A stretch of 64,000 nucleotides of DNA from Bacillus sp. NTK034 (GTDB taxonomy: Bacteria; Bacillota; Bacilli; Bacillales; Cytobacillaceae): NCBI RefSeq assembly GCF_017303275.1, contig NZ_JAFKOJ010000002.1, forward strand, positions 372,001 through 436,000. Reading direction: 5' to 3'. The position numbers and the translations under genes were made by a program. Below the pieces are notes generated by a model that was not told the DNA's origin, made no database searches, and saw only the letters and a list, made by a program, of their open reading frames with translations. Numbering within the stretch: the first letter of the stretch is position 1; every line of letters begins with the position of its first letter. Positions 1-10,035 of the stretch are shown here, in pieces.

Positions 1-1994
1 TCAAGACCTGTAGATACTCCAACCATGGTACCTGTGGATCCGGTAGGAGCAACAGTCAGCAGATGTGAATTACGGATTCCGCTTTCTAAGATGGATCCAC
101 GGATATCCTCTGGCATTTTCTGCATAAAGCCTGTTTCTGTAAAAGCTTTGCGAAGACGATTCGTTTCCTCAGGATTGTCACCTGTTAAAAATGGGAAGCT
201 TCCTTTTTCCTTCGCAAGCTCAACAGACGCTTTGTAAGCTGTTGCTGCGATGGTTTCGAAAACTTTATCAATCAGCACATTGCCTTCTTCAGAACCATAT
301 TCTGTTTCGCAATAGATCAGCAAATCATGAAGCCCCATAACGCCAAGACCAACACGCCGCTCGCCTAATGCCTGCTTTTTATTTTCTTCAAGGAAGTATG
401 GTGTAGCATCTATTACGTTGTCCTGCATACGTACTCCTACTTCAACAGTACGCTTCAGCTTTTCAAAGTTAACGGTCTTATTTTCCTTATCTGCCATTTC
501 TGCAAGGTTCACTGCTGCAAGGTTGCAGACAGAATATGGCGCGAGAGGCTGTTCGCCGCATGGGTTTGTTGCTACAACCCTTTGTCCGTAAGCCTGTGCA
601 TTGGTCATGTCGTTGGCATTATCAATAAAGAAAATACCTGGCTCTGCTGAGTATGTTGCACAGATATTAATCAGATTCCAAAGTTCTTTAGCTTTGATTT
701 TGCGGTGAACACGGACTTTATAGCCAAGGTTTCCCCATTCTCTGACGTCACCGACTTTATGCCATTCTTCGTTGTAGGTTTTCATGGTGTCAGCATCATA
801 TGATTCAACATCTGGGAAGCGAAGCTCATATTCCGCATCATTTTCAACTGCATCCATAAATTCTTTTGTCAGGCAGACTGAAATATTTGCCCCAGTAAGG
901 AATTCAGAATTATGAACACTGTAAGTACCGCCAGTTTCCAGTTTTTCTTCAGCATCCTTTATGATTTTATCACTGAATCCGCCGTAGCCGGGAATGCTCT
1001 TGTAATTAATAATACCCTGGTACATGGCCATTTCCTGTTCGGTAAATGGAGTGAATTTTAATTTTTCTTTAGCATATTTTTTTATTGTTTCATCATTAGT
1101 AGTTTCAAGAAGGAATCGTAAAATTCTTGGGTTCTGCATTTTCGAAATGATGAATTCGATAATGTCCGGATGCCAGTCCGCCAGCATAATCATCTGAGCG
1201 CCCCTGCGGGAACCTCCCTGCTCCACAAGGTGTGTAAGCTTCGCAATATCATCAAGCCAGGATACGGAACCAGATGACTTGCCGTTTACTCCTTTAGCCA
1301 AAGTGTTGCGCGGTCTTAGAGTTGAGCCATTTGTCCCAACTCCTCCTCCTCGGCTCATGATTTCCATTACCTGCTTGCGGTGTTCGGAAATTCCTTCACG
1401 GGAGTCCTGTACGAATGGCATTACGTAGCAGTTGAAATACGTAACATCTGTGTCGGCACCCGCTCCATACAATACGCGGCCAGCCGGAATGAAATTCAAG
1501 TTTTTCAATTCCTGATAGAATTTTTCAAACCATTCTTTTTTCTTTTCTTCGGTTTTCTCAACAGATGCCAGACCTGTTGCGTTACGCTTGGCGATTTGCT
1601 CATAGAAGATTTCAAGGGGCTTCTCGATTACATCAAGAGGCTTTGTAATAATGCCTGTTCTAGATTCTTCCGGATCATCCAGCACTCCTCTGTAATCTTC
1701 CTCTACTAAAACTTTGGCTGTCTTGTTTTCCCAATCGATATCCTGGATAAAGCCCAGGCCCCGTGCAGGAAATTTAGGATCCTCTTTGATGGTGAGAACA
1801 ACGAAGTCACCATTTGTGAGTGTTACTTTTTCGGTGTCTTTGAAAGTGTAGCGGTCAAGCATAACTAAGCGGGAAACACCTTTGTGGGTCATTTTCATAT
1901 CTGGGGTTACAGGATGAACCTGAGGAAAAAGACGGATGTCCTTGTTTAAACGATCAATGTTCAATTTCATTTTTTGTCCTAGAGCAACAGACAT
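1..1994 (-). CDS. nrdJ: Adenosylcobalamin-dependent (class II) ribonucleotide reductase, 3' end outside window
   Basis: Reduces ribonucleotides to deoxyribonucleotides using a cobalamin-generated radical, with no separate small subunit. The frame is open from an ATG at 1994 to the window edge (664 codons visible, no stop), so the gene is truncated by the window. The NPCGEQ motif, with the catalytic-site cysteine, lies near residue 480, and a TGSTGT motif typical of this family lies close to the edge. A strong ribosome binding site, AGAAGGAGTT, is 6-7 bases before the ATG. It is transcribed alone from a region with two NrdR boxes. Class II enzymes work with or without oxygen. The assignment is firm; only the C-terminus is unseen. 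Confidence 0.93.
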   Translation of the reverse strand, partial: MSVALGQKMKLNIDRLNKDIRLFPQVHPVTPDMKMTHKGVSRLVMLDRYTFKDTEKVTLTNGDFVVLTIKEDPKFPARGLGFIQDIDWENKTAKVLVEEDYRGVLDDPEESRTGIITKPLDVIEKPLEIFYEQIAKRNATGLASVEKTEEKKKEWFEKFYQELKNLNFIPAGRVLYGAGADTDVTYFNCYVMPFVQDSREGISEHRKQVMEIMSRGGGVGTNGSTLRPRNTLAKGVNGKSSGSVSWLDDIAKLTHLVEQGGSRRGAQMIMLADWHPDIIEFIISKMQNPRILRFLLETTNDETIKKYAKEKLKFTPFTEQEMAMYQGIINYKSIPGYGGFSDKIIKDAEEKLETGGTYSVHNSEFLTGANISVCLTKEFMDAVENDAEYELRFPDVESYDADTMKTYNEEWHKVGDVREWGNLGYKVRVHRKIKAKELWNLINICATYSAEPGIFFIDNANDMTNAQAYGQRVVATNPCGEQPLAPYSVCNLAAVNLAEMADKENKTVNFEKLKRTVEVGVRMQDNVIDATPYFLEENKKQALGERRVGLGVMGLHDLLIYCETEYGSEEGNVLIDKVFETIAATAYKASVELAKEKGSFPFLTGDNPEETNRLRKAFTETGFMQKMPEDIRGSILESGIRNSHLLTVAPTGSTGTMVGVSTGL

Positions 1995-2109
1995 TGTTAC
2001 AACTCCTTCTAAATTCAATTATCAATTAATGTGTAAACCATATGGGCAGATAGAGTATATCTATCTGTTTTAAAAGAGTACCCTAAAGTTACCATACCTC
2101 AAACCTCAA

Positions 2110-2158
2110 AATCAATATATAGTGTCCTAAATATTTTCGACACCACTACATATTGTGT
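2110..2158 (-). promoter_or_regulatory. Pair of NrdR boxes upstream of nrdJ
   Basis: Two 16 bp sites at 2110-2125 and 2143-2158 each match the NrdR consensus ACACWATATATWGTGT at 14 of 16 positions. Their starts are 33 bp apart, about three helical turns, the spacing usual for cooperative NrdR binding. A TTGACA-like element lies further upstream on the minus strand (2181-2186), but I cannot fix a matching -10. NrdR represses ribonucleotide reductase genes when dATP is plentiful, so nrdJ is probably under this control. Confidence 0.8.
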
Positions 2159-2310
2159 CAGGTTCAGCTAAATGTGATTTTGTCAAACTTAAAATATACT
2201 AAAATTTAAAGAAAAACAGAGTTAATAGCCGATTTCCGACAATTAACGATAAATTTTAACATATTTTGAAGCTTGCACTTTTACAGGGCAGCAATTGGAA
2301 AATTATTCAT

Positions 2311-2342
2311 TAAAAAAAGAGAAAAAGCGACTTTGCCGCTTT
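2311..2342 (-). terminator. Terminator of lipM
   Basis: On the minus strand, directly at the lipM stop, AAAGCG pairs with CGCTTT around a 7-base loop, followed by a T-rich run. Confidence 0.65.
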
Positions 2343-3178
2343 TATCTCTTATAGTTCCAGTCATCACTTTCATATCGCTCTTTTGCGATTTTTTGTACAT
2401 ATGCCATTTCTTCATCTGTAAGCTTATAAGGTTCAAGTTCAATATTCAAGCCTTCTTCAAATCCCTTTTTGAAAGCTGTTTTTGCTTGATCCAGGGTGAT
2501 TTTTTCAGTTGTCAGCTCATTAATGGCAACAGCTTTATTTTTAAAAGCTCTTTGCATTCTTTCTTTGACTCTGTCATTCGGATACTTGAACAGGCTGAAC
2601 AGCTTGTCTTCATCCAAATCAAGTAGGATGGAACCATGCTGAAGGATTACCCCTTTTTGCCTTGTTTGTGCACTTCCCGCCACTTTACGGCCTTCTACTA
2701 CAAGTTCATACCAGCTGGGGGCATCAAAACAAACAGCAGATCTTGGATTTTTCAGAGAGTCCCTTTCTTCAGCTGTCTTTGGGACTGCGAAATAAGCTTC
2801 CATCCCAAGTCCGTGAAAACCTTTTAAGATCCCTTCAGAAATGACTCTGTACGCTTCTGTAACTGTATTCGGCATTTCGGGGTGGGCTTCAGGAACGATC
2901 ACACTGTAAGTGAGTTCATGTTCATGAAGCACACCTCTTCCACCTGTAGGCCTGCGGACAAATCCCAATCCATGCTGCTTAACAGCTTCCATATCTATTT
3001 CTTTTTCAACCTTTTGGAAATAACCGATTGAAAGAGTGGCCGGATTCCATCCGTAAAAACGGATTACTGGTGGCATTTTGCCCTCACTGTTCCAGTCAAG
3101 CAATGCCTCATCCAAAGCCATATTAAAAGAAGGTGACCCCTCTCCTGAATCGATAAATCGCCAAACTTCTTTAGTCAT
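2342..3178 (-). CDS. lipM: Octanoyltransferase (octanoyl-ACP:protein N-octanoyltransferase)
   Basis: Transfers the octanoyl group from octanoyl-ACP, in B. subtilis first to GcvH, as the entry step of lipoate assembly. The 278 residues equal the B. subtilis LipM length. The N-terminal [17 protein letters not shown] block and the [18 protein letters not shown] block are typical of the biotin/lipoate transferase fold; a cysteine follows in [12 protein letters not shown] near residue 150, where the catalytic Cys is expected. It stands beside the glycine cleavage genes, whose H protein needs lipoate, as in B. subtilis. It is divergent from yqhL. Confidence 0.93.
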   Translation of the reverse strand: MTKEVWRFIDSGEGSPSFNMALDEALLDWNSEGKMPPVIRFYGWNPATLSIGYFQKVEKEIDMEAVKQHGLGFVRRPTGGRGVLHEHELTYSVIVPEAHPEMPNTVTEAYRVISEGILKGFHGLGMEAYFAVPKTAEERDSLKNPRSAVCFDAPSWYELVVEGRKVAGSAQTRQKGVILQHGSILLDLDEDKLFSLFKYPNDRVKERMQRAFKNKAVAINELTTEKITLDQAKTAFKKGFEEGLNIELEPYKLTDEEMAYVQKIAKERYESDDWNYKR

Positions 3179-3291
3179 ATGTAGCCCTCATTTTCAGATT
3201 CTTTAACTAGTCACATGCGGTTAATAGTCTACCAAAGTTCCAGAGAAATTTAAAGCAAGTTGAATTTCCATAACAAATTTAACAGATTTCC

Positions 3292-3321
3292 TTTACTCCT
3301 ATTAGGAAAGGCTTATATAAT
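3292..3321 (+). promoter_or_regulatory. Predicted sigma-A promoter of yqhL
   Basis: TTTACT at 3292-3297, an 18 bp spacer and a perfect TATAAT at 3316-3321, followed 40 bp later by the TTG start codon of yqhL. Confidence 0.55.
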
Positions 3322-3360
3322 ATTAGTTGGCTTACCTATGTGTGAAAGGAGAAAGACATA

Positions 3361-3744
3361 TTGGAAACACTTTATTTCATTCTTATCATTTTGGGTGCAA
3401 TCATTACCTATTCCGTGATAACCTGGTTTTATCAGCGCCGAATTGTTAAAACGCTTACGGAAGACCAGTTCAGAGAAGGCTACAGAAAAGCCCAATTAAT
3501 CGATGTACGTGAACCAAATGAATTTGAAAACGGCCATATTTTAGGTGCCCGCAATATACCGCTTTCACAAATGAAAATGCGCATGAAAGAATTGCGTCCG
3601 GACAAGCCAGTCTACTTATATTGCCAAAGCGGCATGAGAAGTGCGAGAGCTGCCCAGTTTTTGCATCGTAAAGGCTACAAAGACCTTTCACACCTGCAGG
3701 GCGGATTTAAAAAATGGACAGGAAAAGTGAAAGCGAAAAAATAA
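3361..3744 (+). CDS. yqhL: Membrane-anchored rhodanese-like protein
   Basis: A single-domain rhodanese of 127 residues. An N-terminal transmembrane segment (about residues 4-22) should anchor it with the domain in the cytoplasm. The active-site loop CQSGMRS carries the sulfur-accepting cysteine, and DVREPNEFENGHI is the usual first rhodanese motif. The start is TTG, chosen because AAAGGAG lies at the right distance and no ATG is nearby. It sits between lipM and the gcv genes as in B. subtilis. The physiological sulfur acceptor is unknown. Confidence 0.9.
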   Translation: METLYFILIILGAIITYSVITWFYQRRIVKTLTEDQFREGYRKAQLIDVREPNEFENGHILGARNIPLSQMKMRMKELRPDKPVYLYCQSGMRSARAAQFLHRKGYKDLSHLQGGFKKWTGKVKAKK

Positions 3745-3756
3745 TAGCAATATTTG

Positions 3757-3787
3757 AAAAGACCCCGTTATCTTAACGGGGTCTCTT
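3757..3787. terminator. Hairpin after yqhL, possibly bidirectional
   Basis: GACCCCGTTA pairs with TAACGGGGTC (3761-3783) just after the yqhL stop. The tail on the + strand is short; the minus strand has TTTTC. The following 3788-3957 holds no gene that I can support. Confidence 0.6.
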
Positions 3788-3956
3788 GATTGGGGACCCC
3801 TCAGCTAAGTTCAATCATAATCCACTCCTCACCACCGCTGTTGTTTTTTCTTTTAGCCCGATACTCTTTCCCTTGTTTTCGGATCTTTTCCCCGGAATCG
3901 GTGCATTATTCCCGAATTCCCCTATTCCTTCCCAGAGTTCACAATTAGTCTACAAG

Positions 3957-3993
3957 CCAAAAAAAAAAGAGTGCCCTCTAAAGGACACCCTTT
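3957..3993 (-). terminator. Terminator of the gcv operon
   Basis: On the minus strand AGGGTGTCC pairs with GGGCACTCT (two G-U pairs), followed by nine or more T residues, just after the gcvPB stop. Confidence 0.75.
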
Positions 3994-3998
3994 TCCGT

Positions 3999-5459
3999 TT
4001 ATTGCTTTTGATAGCGAAGAACCGGCTTTCTTGCAGCCATTGTTTCATCCAGACGGCCAATTACAGTTGTGTGAGGGGCTTCCTGAACAATCTCAGGGTT
4101 TTCCTCAGCTTCTTTAGCTATTTGAATCATGGCGTCGACAAAAGCGTCGAGCGTTTCTTTTGATTCTGTTTCTGTCGGCTCAATCATAATGCACTCTTCC
4201 ACGTTAAGCGGGAAGTAGATGGTTGGCGGATGGTAGCCAAAGTCAAGAAGTCGCTTGGCAATATCCAAAGTACGTACGCCAAGCTTCTTCTGGCGCTTTC
4301 CGCTTAAAACAAATTCATGCTTGCAATGTCTGTCAAATGGCAGGTCAAAGAATGGCTCAAGCCTTCTCATCATATAGTTTGCATTTAGCACCGCATTTTC
4401 CGTAACAGCCTTCAGTCCATCCGGCCCCATTGTACGGATATAAGTATAAGCCCGGACATTGATTCCGAAGTTTCCGTAATATGGCTTTACACGTCCGATT
4501 GATTGCGGGCGGTCATAATCAAATTCATATTGGTCACCATTCTTAACCAATACAGGCTTCGGAAGGAAAGGAATCAGATCCGCTTTTACGCCGACTGGGC
4601 CTGATCCCGGTCCTCCGCCGCCATGCGGTCCTGTAAAGGTTTTATGAAGATTAAGGTGAACAACGTCAAATCCCATATCTCCAGGGCGTGCTTTTGAAAG
4701 TACTGCATTCAGGTTAGCTCCATCATAGTATAGCTTCCCGCCGGCGCCGTGAACAATCTCAGCCATTTCAAGAATGTTTTCTTCAAACAAGCCTAAAGTA
4801 TTCGGGTTAGTCAGCATAAGGGCAGCAGTATCCTCGCCAACCACTCTTCTTAAGTCCTCTAAATCCACTAATCCATTTTCATCCGATTTAACAGTTACTG
4901 TTTCAAAGCCTGCGACTGTCGCGGATGCAGGATTTGTTCCGTGTGCAGAGTCAGGAACCACTACTTTAGTACGCTTTGTATCGCCATTCGCTTCATGATA
5001 AGCACGGATCATCATTAATCCAGTCCATTCTCCATGTGCTCCTGCAGCTGGCTGAAGCGTCACTTCATCCATTCCCGTAATTTCAATCAGATGCTCCTGC
5101 AGATCATACATCAGTTCCAGGGCACCTTGAACAGAGCTTTCATCCTGCAGCGGGTGCAAGTGGGCAAAACCATTAAAACGCGCTACATTCTCATTGATTT
5201 TAGGGTTGTATTTCATTGTGCAGGACCCCAGTGGATAAAACCCTGAATCAACGCCATGATTGCGTTTAGAAAGTGCAGTATAATGACGCATGATATCAAG
5301 TTCGGACACTTCCGGCAGCTCTGGCTCTTCCTCTCGCAGGTAGCCTTCAGGAAGAAGCTCGACCAGGTCAATTTCCGGAATATCCATTTCAGGCAAGCTG
5401 TAGCCGATACGGCCTTCTGTGCTTAATTCAAAGATGAGTGGCTGATCTTCCTTATGCAT
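3999..5459 (-). CDS. gcvPB: Glycine dehydrogenase (decarboxylating) subunit 2
   Basis: C-terminal half of the split P protein of the glycine cleavage system; it carries the pyridoxal phosphate site, with the lysine in NLHKTF followed by a glycine-rich loop. The product is 486 residues, close to the B. subtilis protein. The frame opens ten codons earlier, but the start at 5459 is preferred: the product then begins [12 protein letters not shown] like its relatives, and GGGGGA lies upstream. It overlaps the end of gcvPA by 8 bases, implying coupled translation. Last gene of gcvT-gcvPA-gcvPB, under the upstream glycine riboswitch. Confidence 0.95.
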   Translation of the reverse strand: MHKEDQPLIFELSTEGRIGYSLPEMDIPEIDLVELLPEGYLREEEPELPEVSELDIMRHYTALSKRNHGVDSGFYPLGSCTMKYNPKINENVARFNGFAHLHPLQDESSVQGALELMYDLQEHLIEITGMDEVTLQPAAGAHGEWTGLMMIRAYHEANGDTKRTKVVVPDSAHGTNPASATVAGFETVTVKSDENGLVDLEDLRRVVGEDTAALMLTNPNTLGLFEENILEMAEIVHGAGGKLYYDGANLNAVLSKARPGDMGFDVVHLNLHKTFTGPHGGGGPGSGPVGVKADLIPFLPKPVLVKNGDQYEFDYDRPQSIGRVKPYYGNFGINVRAYTYIRTMGPDGLKAVTENAVLNANYMMRRLEPFFDLPFDRHCKHEFVLSGKRQKKLGVRTLDIAKRLLDFGYHPPTIYFPLNVEECIMIEPTETESKETLDAFVDAMIQIAKEAEENPEIVQEAPHTTVIGRLDETMAARKPVLRYQKQ

Positions 5460-6798
5460 GGTAATCCCCCATTTCTTTAACGAATGCATCGATTTCTTCC
5501 TTCGTTCTCAATTCCGTTACAGCAACAAGCATATGATTTTTAAGGCCAGCATAATCTCTGCCCAAATCGTAGCCTCCAATAATATCCTTTTCAAGAAGCT
5601 TTTGATTTACTTCTTTAACAGGCTTATTCAGCTTGATGACAAATTCATTAAATGAAGGGCCTTCAAATGGAACTTCAAAGCCTGCAGCCTTGAATTGCTG
5701 TTTTGCATAATGGGCTTTTTGCATGTTGGCAGCGGCCATATCCCTTACGCCCTTCTTGCCAAGAGCAGTCATCGCTACAGATGCCGCTAGTGCGTTTAGA
5801 GCCTGATTGGAACAAATATTGGAAGTTGCCTTATCGCGGCGGATATGCTGTTCACGTGCCTGAAGAGTAAGCACGAAGCCTCGGCGTCCCTGATCGTCTA
5901 CCGTTTGTCCGACAAGACGTCCCGGCACTTTTCTCATTAGCTTGGATGTTACGGCAAAATATCCGCAATGCGGGCCTCCGAAAGCTGTAGGAATTCCGAA
6001 AACCTGGGCATCTCCTGCTACAATGTCTGCCCCGAATTTACCCGGAGGTGTCAGTGTGCCAAGAGCAAGCGGGTTGCTTGAAACAACAAACATGGATTTA
6101 TGGGCATGAATAATTTCCTCAAGCTCTTTTAAAGGCTCGACTCTGCCAAAAAAGTTAGGATATTGTACAATGACAGCTGCTATGTCATCGCCAATCATTC
6201 CATTTAAAGCTTCCAGATCTGTGATCCCGTCTTTATGAGGGATTTCAATCACTTCAATATACTGGCCCTTTGCGTATGTCTTAACTACTTCTTTAGATTC
6301 AGGATGAACTGCGCTTGAGATAAGTATCTTTTTGCGGCGTGTGCTGCCTGCGCTTAGCATGGCTGCTTCGGCAAGCGCTGTTCCGCCATCATACATGGAT
6401 GAGTTGGCAACATCCATTCCTGTTAACTCACAGATCATTGTCTGGAATTCAAAGATTGCCTGGAGCTCACCCTGGGAAATCTCTGGCTGATAAGGAGTAT
6501 AGGCAGTATAAAACTCTGAACGGGATAAAACATGATCAACAATGATTGGCATGTAATGATCATAAACACCCGCACCAAGGAAAGATGTATTTGTGCGAAG
6601 ATCAGCATTTTTCTGAGCCATTTTAGTAAGCTCTTTCAGTAAGGCTGTCTCTGATTTAGCCGGCTTGATTTTATATTCGCCCTTAAATCTTACACTTTCG
6701 GGAATATCACTGAATAGTTCTTCCACAGAACTGACGCCGATTTTTTCAAGCATTGCTTTCTGGTCAGACTCTGTCATCGGTAAATAGCGATGTTTCAT
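5452..6798 (-). CDS. gcvPA: Glycine dehydrogenase (decarboxylating) subunit 1
   Basis: N-terminal half of the split glycine cleavage P protein; with GcvPB it decarboxylates glycine and passes the aminomethyl group to lipoyl-GcvH. The chosen ATG at 6798 gives 448 residues beginning MKHRYLP, the usual length and N-terminus, with GGGGGGAG about 7 bases upstream; an adjacent ATG at 6801 is the alternative. The fold type I features are intact across the frame. It lies 16 bases after gcvT and overlaps gcvPB. Confidence 0.95.
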   Translation of the reverse strand: MKHRYLPMTESDQKAMLEKIGVSSVEELFSDIPESVRFKGEYKIKPAKSETALLKELTKMAQKNADLRTNTSFLGAGVYDHYMPIIVDHVLSRSEFYTAYTPYQPEISQGELQAIFEFQTMICELTGMDVANSSMYDGGTALAEAAMLSAGSTRRKKILISSAVHPESKEVVKTYAKGQYIEVIEIPHKDGITDLEALNGMIGDDIAAVIVQYPNFFGRVEPLKELEEIIHAHKSMFVVSSNPLALGTLTPPGKFGADIVAGDAQVFGIPTAFGGPHCGYFAVTSKLMRKVPGRLVGQTVDDQGRRGFVLTLQAREQHIRRDKATSNICSNQALNALAASVAMTALGKKGVRDMAAANMQKAHYAKQQFKAAGFEVPFEGPSFNEFVIKLNKPVKEVNQKLLEKDIIGGYDLGRDYAGLKNHMLVAVTELRTKEEIDAFVKEMGDYHA

Positions 6799-6814
6799 CA
6801 TTTTCTCCCCCCGG

Positions 6815-7918
6815 TTAGTTCTTTTCTCTTTTATAAAAAGGTGTTGCTGCAATCTTAGCCTTCAGTCGTTTGCCGCGAATTTCCACTTCTAATTCAGTTT
6901 CCGGCTCCGCATGCTCTTTCTTGATAAGAACAAGGCCAATGTTCTTTTTTAATGTCGGAGATTGGGTGCCTGTTGTCACTTCCCCGATCAGTTCTTCCCC
7001 TTTATATACTGGATAGCCATGGCGCGGAATGCCGCGGTCAATCATTTCAATTCCAGCCAGCTTGCGCGGAACCCCATTTTCTTTTTGATTCTTAAGCACT
7101 TCTTTGCCGATAAATTCAGCTTCTTTATTGACTTTTACAGCAAAGCCGATTCCTGCCTCAAGCGGTGTGATATCAGGTGAGAGTTCCTGGCCATAGAGTG
7201 CCAGATTAGCTTCAAAGCGAAGGGTATCCCTTGCACCAAGGCCGCATGGGAGCACGCCTTCTTCTTTGCCTGCTTCAAGGATTTCATTCCATAATGCGGC
7301 TGCATCTTTGGCATCACAGTAAACTTCAAATCCGTCTTCTCCTGTATATCCTGTTCTGGAGACCAGCGCTTTCTTGCCATTCAGATCGACATCCTGCTGG
7401 AATTTGAAAAATCCGATATCTGCCAGGTTCGTGCCAGCAAGCTTTTGGAGCACTTTTTCTGCAAGCGGCCCCTGAATCGCCAGCTGTGCCATATCTTCAG
7501 AAAGGTTTTTCAATTCCACATTCCCTTCAGCATGGTCCTGAAGCCAGTTGAAGTCCTTTTCAATATTGGAGGCATTTACAACCAGCAAATAGTGGTCATC
7601 CTCTATTTTATAGACAAGTAAATCATCAACAGTTCCGCCATTCTCATAACACATGGCTGTATATTGAGCACCTGAGTTCTTTAATTTGGAAATATCGTTC
7701 GTCATCATTTTTTGAAGGTATTTAAGGCTGTCCGTCCCCTTCACTTCGATTTCACCCATATGGGATACATCAAAAAGGCCGGCTTTTGTACGGACTGCTT
7801 CATGTTCTTCTTTAATGCTTGAAAATTGAACAGGAAGGTCCCAGCCTCCGAAGTCGATGGTTTTTGCTCCGTAATCTTTGTACACCTCGAATAAAGGCGT
7901 GCGTTTTAACTGTGACAT
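6815..7918 (-). CDS. gcvT: Aminomethyltransferase, glycine cleavage T protein
   Basis: Transfers the methylene group from aminomethyl-lipoyl-GcvH to tetrahydrofolate and releases ammonia. At 367 residues it has full family length: N-terminal folate-binding domain with [13 protein letters not shown] near residues 48-60, [12 protein letters not shown] near the middle, and a C-terminal barrel. A GGGGGA-type ribosome binding site is just upstream. First gene of the operon; transcription must pass the glycine riboswitch terminator at 7963-8008. Confidence 0.96.
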   Translation of the reverse strand: MSQLKRTPLFEVYKDYGAKTIDFGGWDLPVQFSSIKEEHEAVRTKAGLFDVSHMGEIEVKGTDSLKYLQKMMTNDISKLKNSGAQYTAMCYENGGTVDDLLVYKIEDDHYLLVVNASNIEKDFNWLQDHAEGNVELKNLSEDMAQLAIQGPLAEKVLQKLAGTNLADIGFFKFQQDVDLNGKKALVSRTGYTGEDGFEVYCDAKDAAALWNEILEAGKEEGVLPCGLGARDTLRFEANLALYGQELSPDITPLEAGIGFAVKVNKEAEFIGKEVLKNQKENGVPRKLAGIEMIDRGIPRHGYPVYKGEELIGEVTTGTQSPTLKKNIGLVLIKKEHAEPETELEVEIRGKRLKAKIAATPFYKREKN

Positions 7919-7962
7919 TTACTCGTCCCCCTTATATCTTTTGAAGTTAGTTGTAGGAACAT

Positions 7963-8008
7963 AAAAAAGGACAGAGTATCCCCTCAATTATGAGAAGATC
8001 TCTGTCCT
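7963..8008 (-). terminator. Riboswitch-controlled terminator hairpin before gcvT
   Basis: On the minus strand AAGGACAGAG pairs with CTCTGTCCTT across about 25 bases and is followed by a run of T. It is the expression platform of the glycine riboswitch: glycine binding should prevent termination. Confidence 0.85.
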
Positions 8009-8165
8009 TGCACCTGAAAGTTTACCGAAACCGGCTTTCCCCTTGGGTGGCTTATTAAAAAGCACTCTCCAGAGCTGCGTCAAACAAGAGTTCTTTTGCC
8101 TGAGAGATTCACAGATTATGCTTGCTCCTTCGGCGCTACAAATGTAGTCTCTCCCCTTGTTGTCA
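8000..8165 (-). ncRNA. Tandem glycine riboswitch (gcvT RNA motif)
   Basis: Two aptamers occur in series on the minus strand. The first has GCGCCGAAGGAGCAAGC followed by AATCTCTCAGGCAAAAGAAC; the second has CACCCAAGGGGAAAGCC followed by AAACTTTCAGGTGCAAGGAC. These are the conserved cores of the two glycine-binding domains. The last stem leads into the terminator at 7963-8008. Known family role: glycine switches on gcvT-gcvPA-gcvPB. Confidence 0.93.
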
Positions 8166-8346
8166 TTCGCATTTATAAAATTTTCCAAGTTGGTCATACT
8201 TATACCAAACAGAAAAAATAAAGAATCCATTATTTCGGTTAACTAAATGTAATGTGTTAACTTTCTAAACTTTCAAAGCTATTAACATCGTACCACCTTA
8301 ACAAGGTTTGGGCAATATCTTTATATAGATAAAAGGAGCTGTTTTT

Positions 8347-10035
8347 ATGACAGTGCAAATTGGCTTTGATTCTGCCTGGCAGGATGAATTCTTAAAAAGA
8401 ATTGATGACGACGGCCCATGGGGAAACTGGGAGCTATATAAACTGGCTGTAGAGGTTGAAAACCACACGACTATTCCTGATTTTGAAGGCCTTCAGGCTC
8501 CAAAGCATCTGCCGAACCTTACTCCACTCCCCCATCAGCTGGAGGTAGCCAAGCAGGTTGTAGAAAGCATGAACGGCAAAGCGATCCTTGCTGATGAGGT
8601 CGGTCTCGGCAAAACGATTGAAGCTGGTCTGATATTAAAGGAATATATGATCAGGGGACTCGTAAAAAAAGTCCTTATACTCGTTCCTGCTTCCCTCGTT
8701 TCACAGTGGGCCATGGAGCTCAACAGCAAATTTTTCATTCCGGCTGTGGCACAGCGAAAAAGCTATGTATGGGAACAATGCGATGTAGTGGTATCATCCA
8801 TTGATACAGCCAAACGCAATCCCCATCGGGACATCATTTACAGCCTGGATTATGATCTGATCATTATAGACGAAGCTCACAAGCTTAAAAATAATAAAAC
8901 CAAAAACTATGAGTTTGTACAAAACCTTAAAAAGAAGTTTTGCCTTCTTTTAACTGCTACACCCATTCAGAATCGCATCAGTGAGATATTTAACCTTGTG
9001 TCTTTGCTCAAACCTGGCCATCTGGGCAATGAATCAGCCTTTTATGAGAATTACAAAAAAGACTCGCGTTCTTTAAATGATGATGCACATCTAAAAGAAC
9101 TCGTAAACAAAGTCATGATCCGCAACCGCAGGGCAGATACAGGAATTGAATGGACCAAAAGACATGTGGAAACAATACCGATTGAATTTTCAGAGGCTGA
9201 GCGCGAGCTTTATAGCGCTGTAACAGAGATGCGGGGGGAAGGTGACTGGATCAGTTCGAGCCAATTTTCAGTGATGACCCTGCAAAGAGAGGCGTGCAGC
9301 AGCAGGGAAGCTGTCTATTTTACTCTTCAGAATATGCTAAAAAGACAGGATCAGCCCTCAATAGCTTTTCAGGAACAAATACAGTACCTTGTTAAAAAAG
9401 TTGAAGCTGTCCAGCAAAATTCCAAAGCTCAAAAAGCGCTGGAATTAATACAGACTATAAATGACAAGGTCATAATCTTTACTGAATACAGAGCAACACA
9501 AATGTATCTTCAGTGGTTTTTAAAACAATATGGTATTACATCTGTGCCCTTCAGGGGTGGATTTAAAAGGGGCAAAAAGGACTGGATGAGGGAGCTTTTC
9601 CAAAAGAATGCTCAAGTCCTGATTGCAACAGAAGCAGGAGGAGAAGGGATAAACCTGCAGTTCTGCAATCATATCATTAATTTCGATCTACCATGGAATC
9701 CAATGCGTCTTGAACAAAGGATAGGACGTATCCATCGTCTTGGCCAGGAAAAGGATGTCATGATTTATAATTTTGCCACGAAAGATACAGTCGAAGAACA
9801 TGTAATGAAGCTTTTATACGAGAAAATACATCTTTTTGAAAAAGTCATAGGTGATCTGGATGATATTTTAACAAAACTAGAATTTGGAAGTATTGACGAT
9901 CACCTTGTTGATATTTTCGGAAGATCAGCTTCAGAAGGTGAAATGCGAATCAAAATGGAGAATCTGACGAGCATGATTCAATTTGCTGAGGATATGAAAG
10001 AAGGTGGACTGAATGCAGCAACAGGAAATTCATAA
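8347..10035 (+). CDS. yqhH: SNF2-family DEAD/DEAH-box helicase
   Basis: A 562-residue SF2 ATPase of the SNF2/RapA type. Walker A is ADEVGLGKTIEA (about residues 80-91), the DEAH box is IIIDEAHKLK, motif III is LLTATP, and the C-terminal helicase lobe has EAGGEGINLQ and RIGRIHRLGQ (motifs V and VI). A clear AAAGGAG site precedes the ATG. It overlaps the start of yqhG by 23 bases, as in B. subtilis, and is divergent from gcv. Its cellular substrate is not established. Confidence 0.92.
   Translation: MTVQIGFDSAWQDEFLKRIDDDGPWGNWELYKLAVEVENHTTIPDFEGLQAPKHLPNLTPLPHQLEVAKQVVESMNGKAILADEVGLGKTIEAGLILKEYMIRGLVKKVLILVPASLVSQWAMELNSKFFIPAVAQRKSYVWEQCDVVVSSIDTAKRNPHRDIIYSLDYDLIIIDEAHKLKNNKTKNYEFVQNLKKKFCLLLTATPIQNRISEIFNLVSLLKPGHLGNESAFYENYKKDSRSLNDDAHLKELVNKVMIRNRRADTGIEWTKRHVETIPIEFSEAERELYSAVTEMRGEGDWISSSQFSVMTLQREACSSREAVYFTLQNMLKRQDQPSIAFQEQIQYLVKKVEAVQQNSKAQKALELIQTINDKVIIFTEYRATQMYLQWFLKQYGITSVPFRGGFKRGKKDWMRELFQKNAQVLIATEAGGEGINLQFCNHIINFDLPWNPMRLEQRIGRIHRLGQEKDVMIYNFATKDTVEEHVMKLLYEKIHLFEKVIGDLDDILTKLEFGSIDDHLVDIFGRSASEGEMRIKMENLTSMIQFAEDMKEGGLNAATGNS

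Noticed and set aside
1995..2341. Cobalamin riboswitch upstream of nrdJ
   Set aside because: No B12-box-like sequence was found; the region is explained by NrdR boxes and the lipM terminator.
8165..8346. A defined promoter for the glycine riboswitch and one for yqhH
   Set aside because: TATAAA-like and TTGG-like elements exist, but spacing is poor; I could not choose between them.
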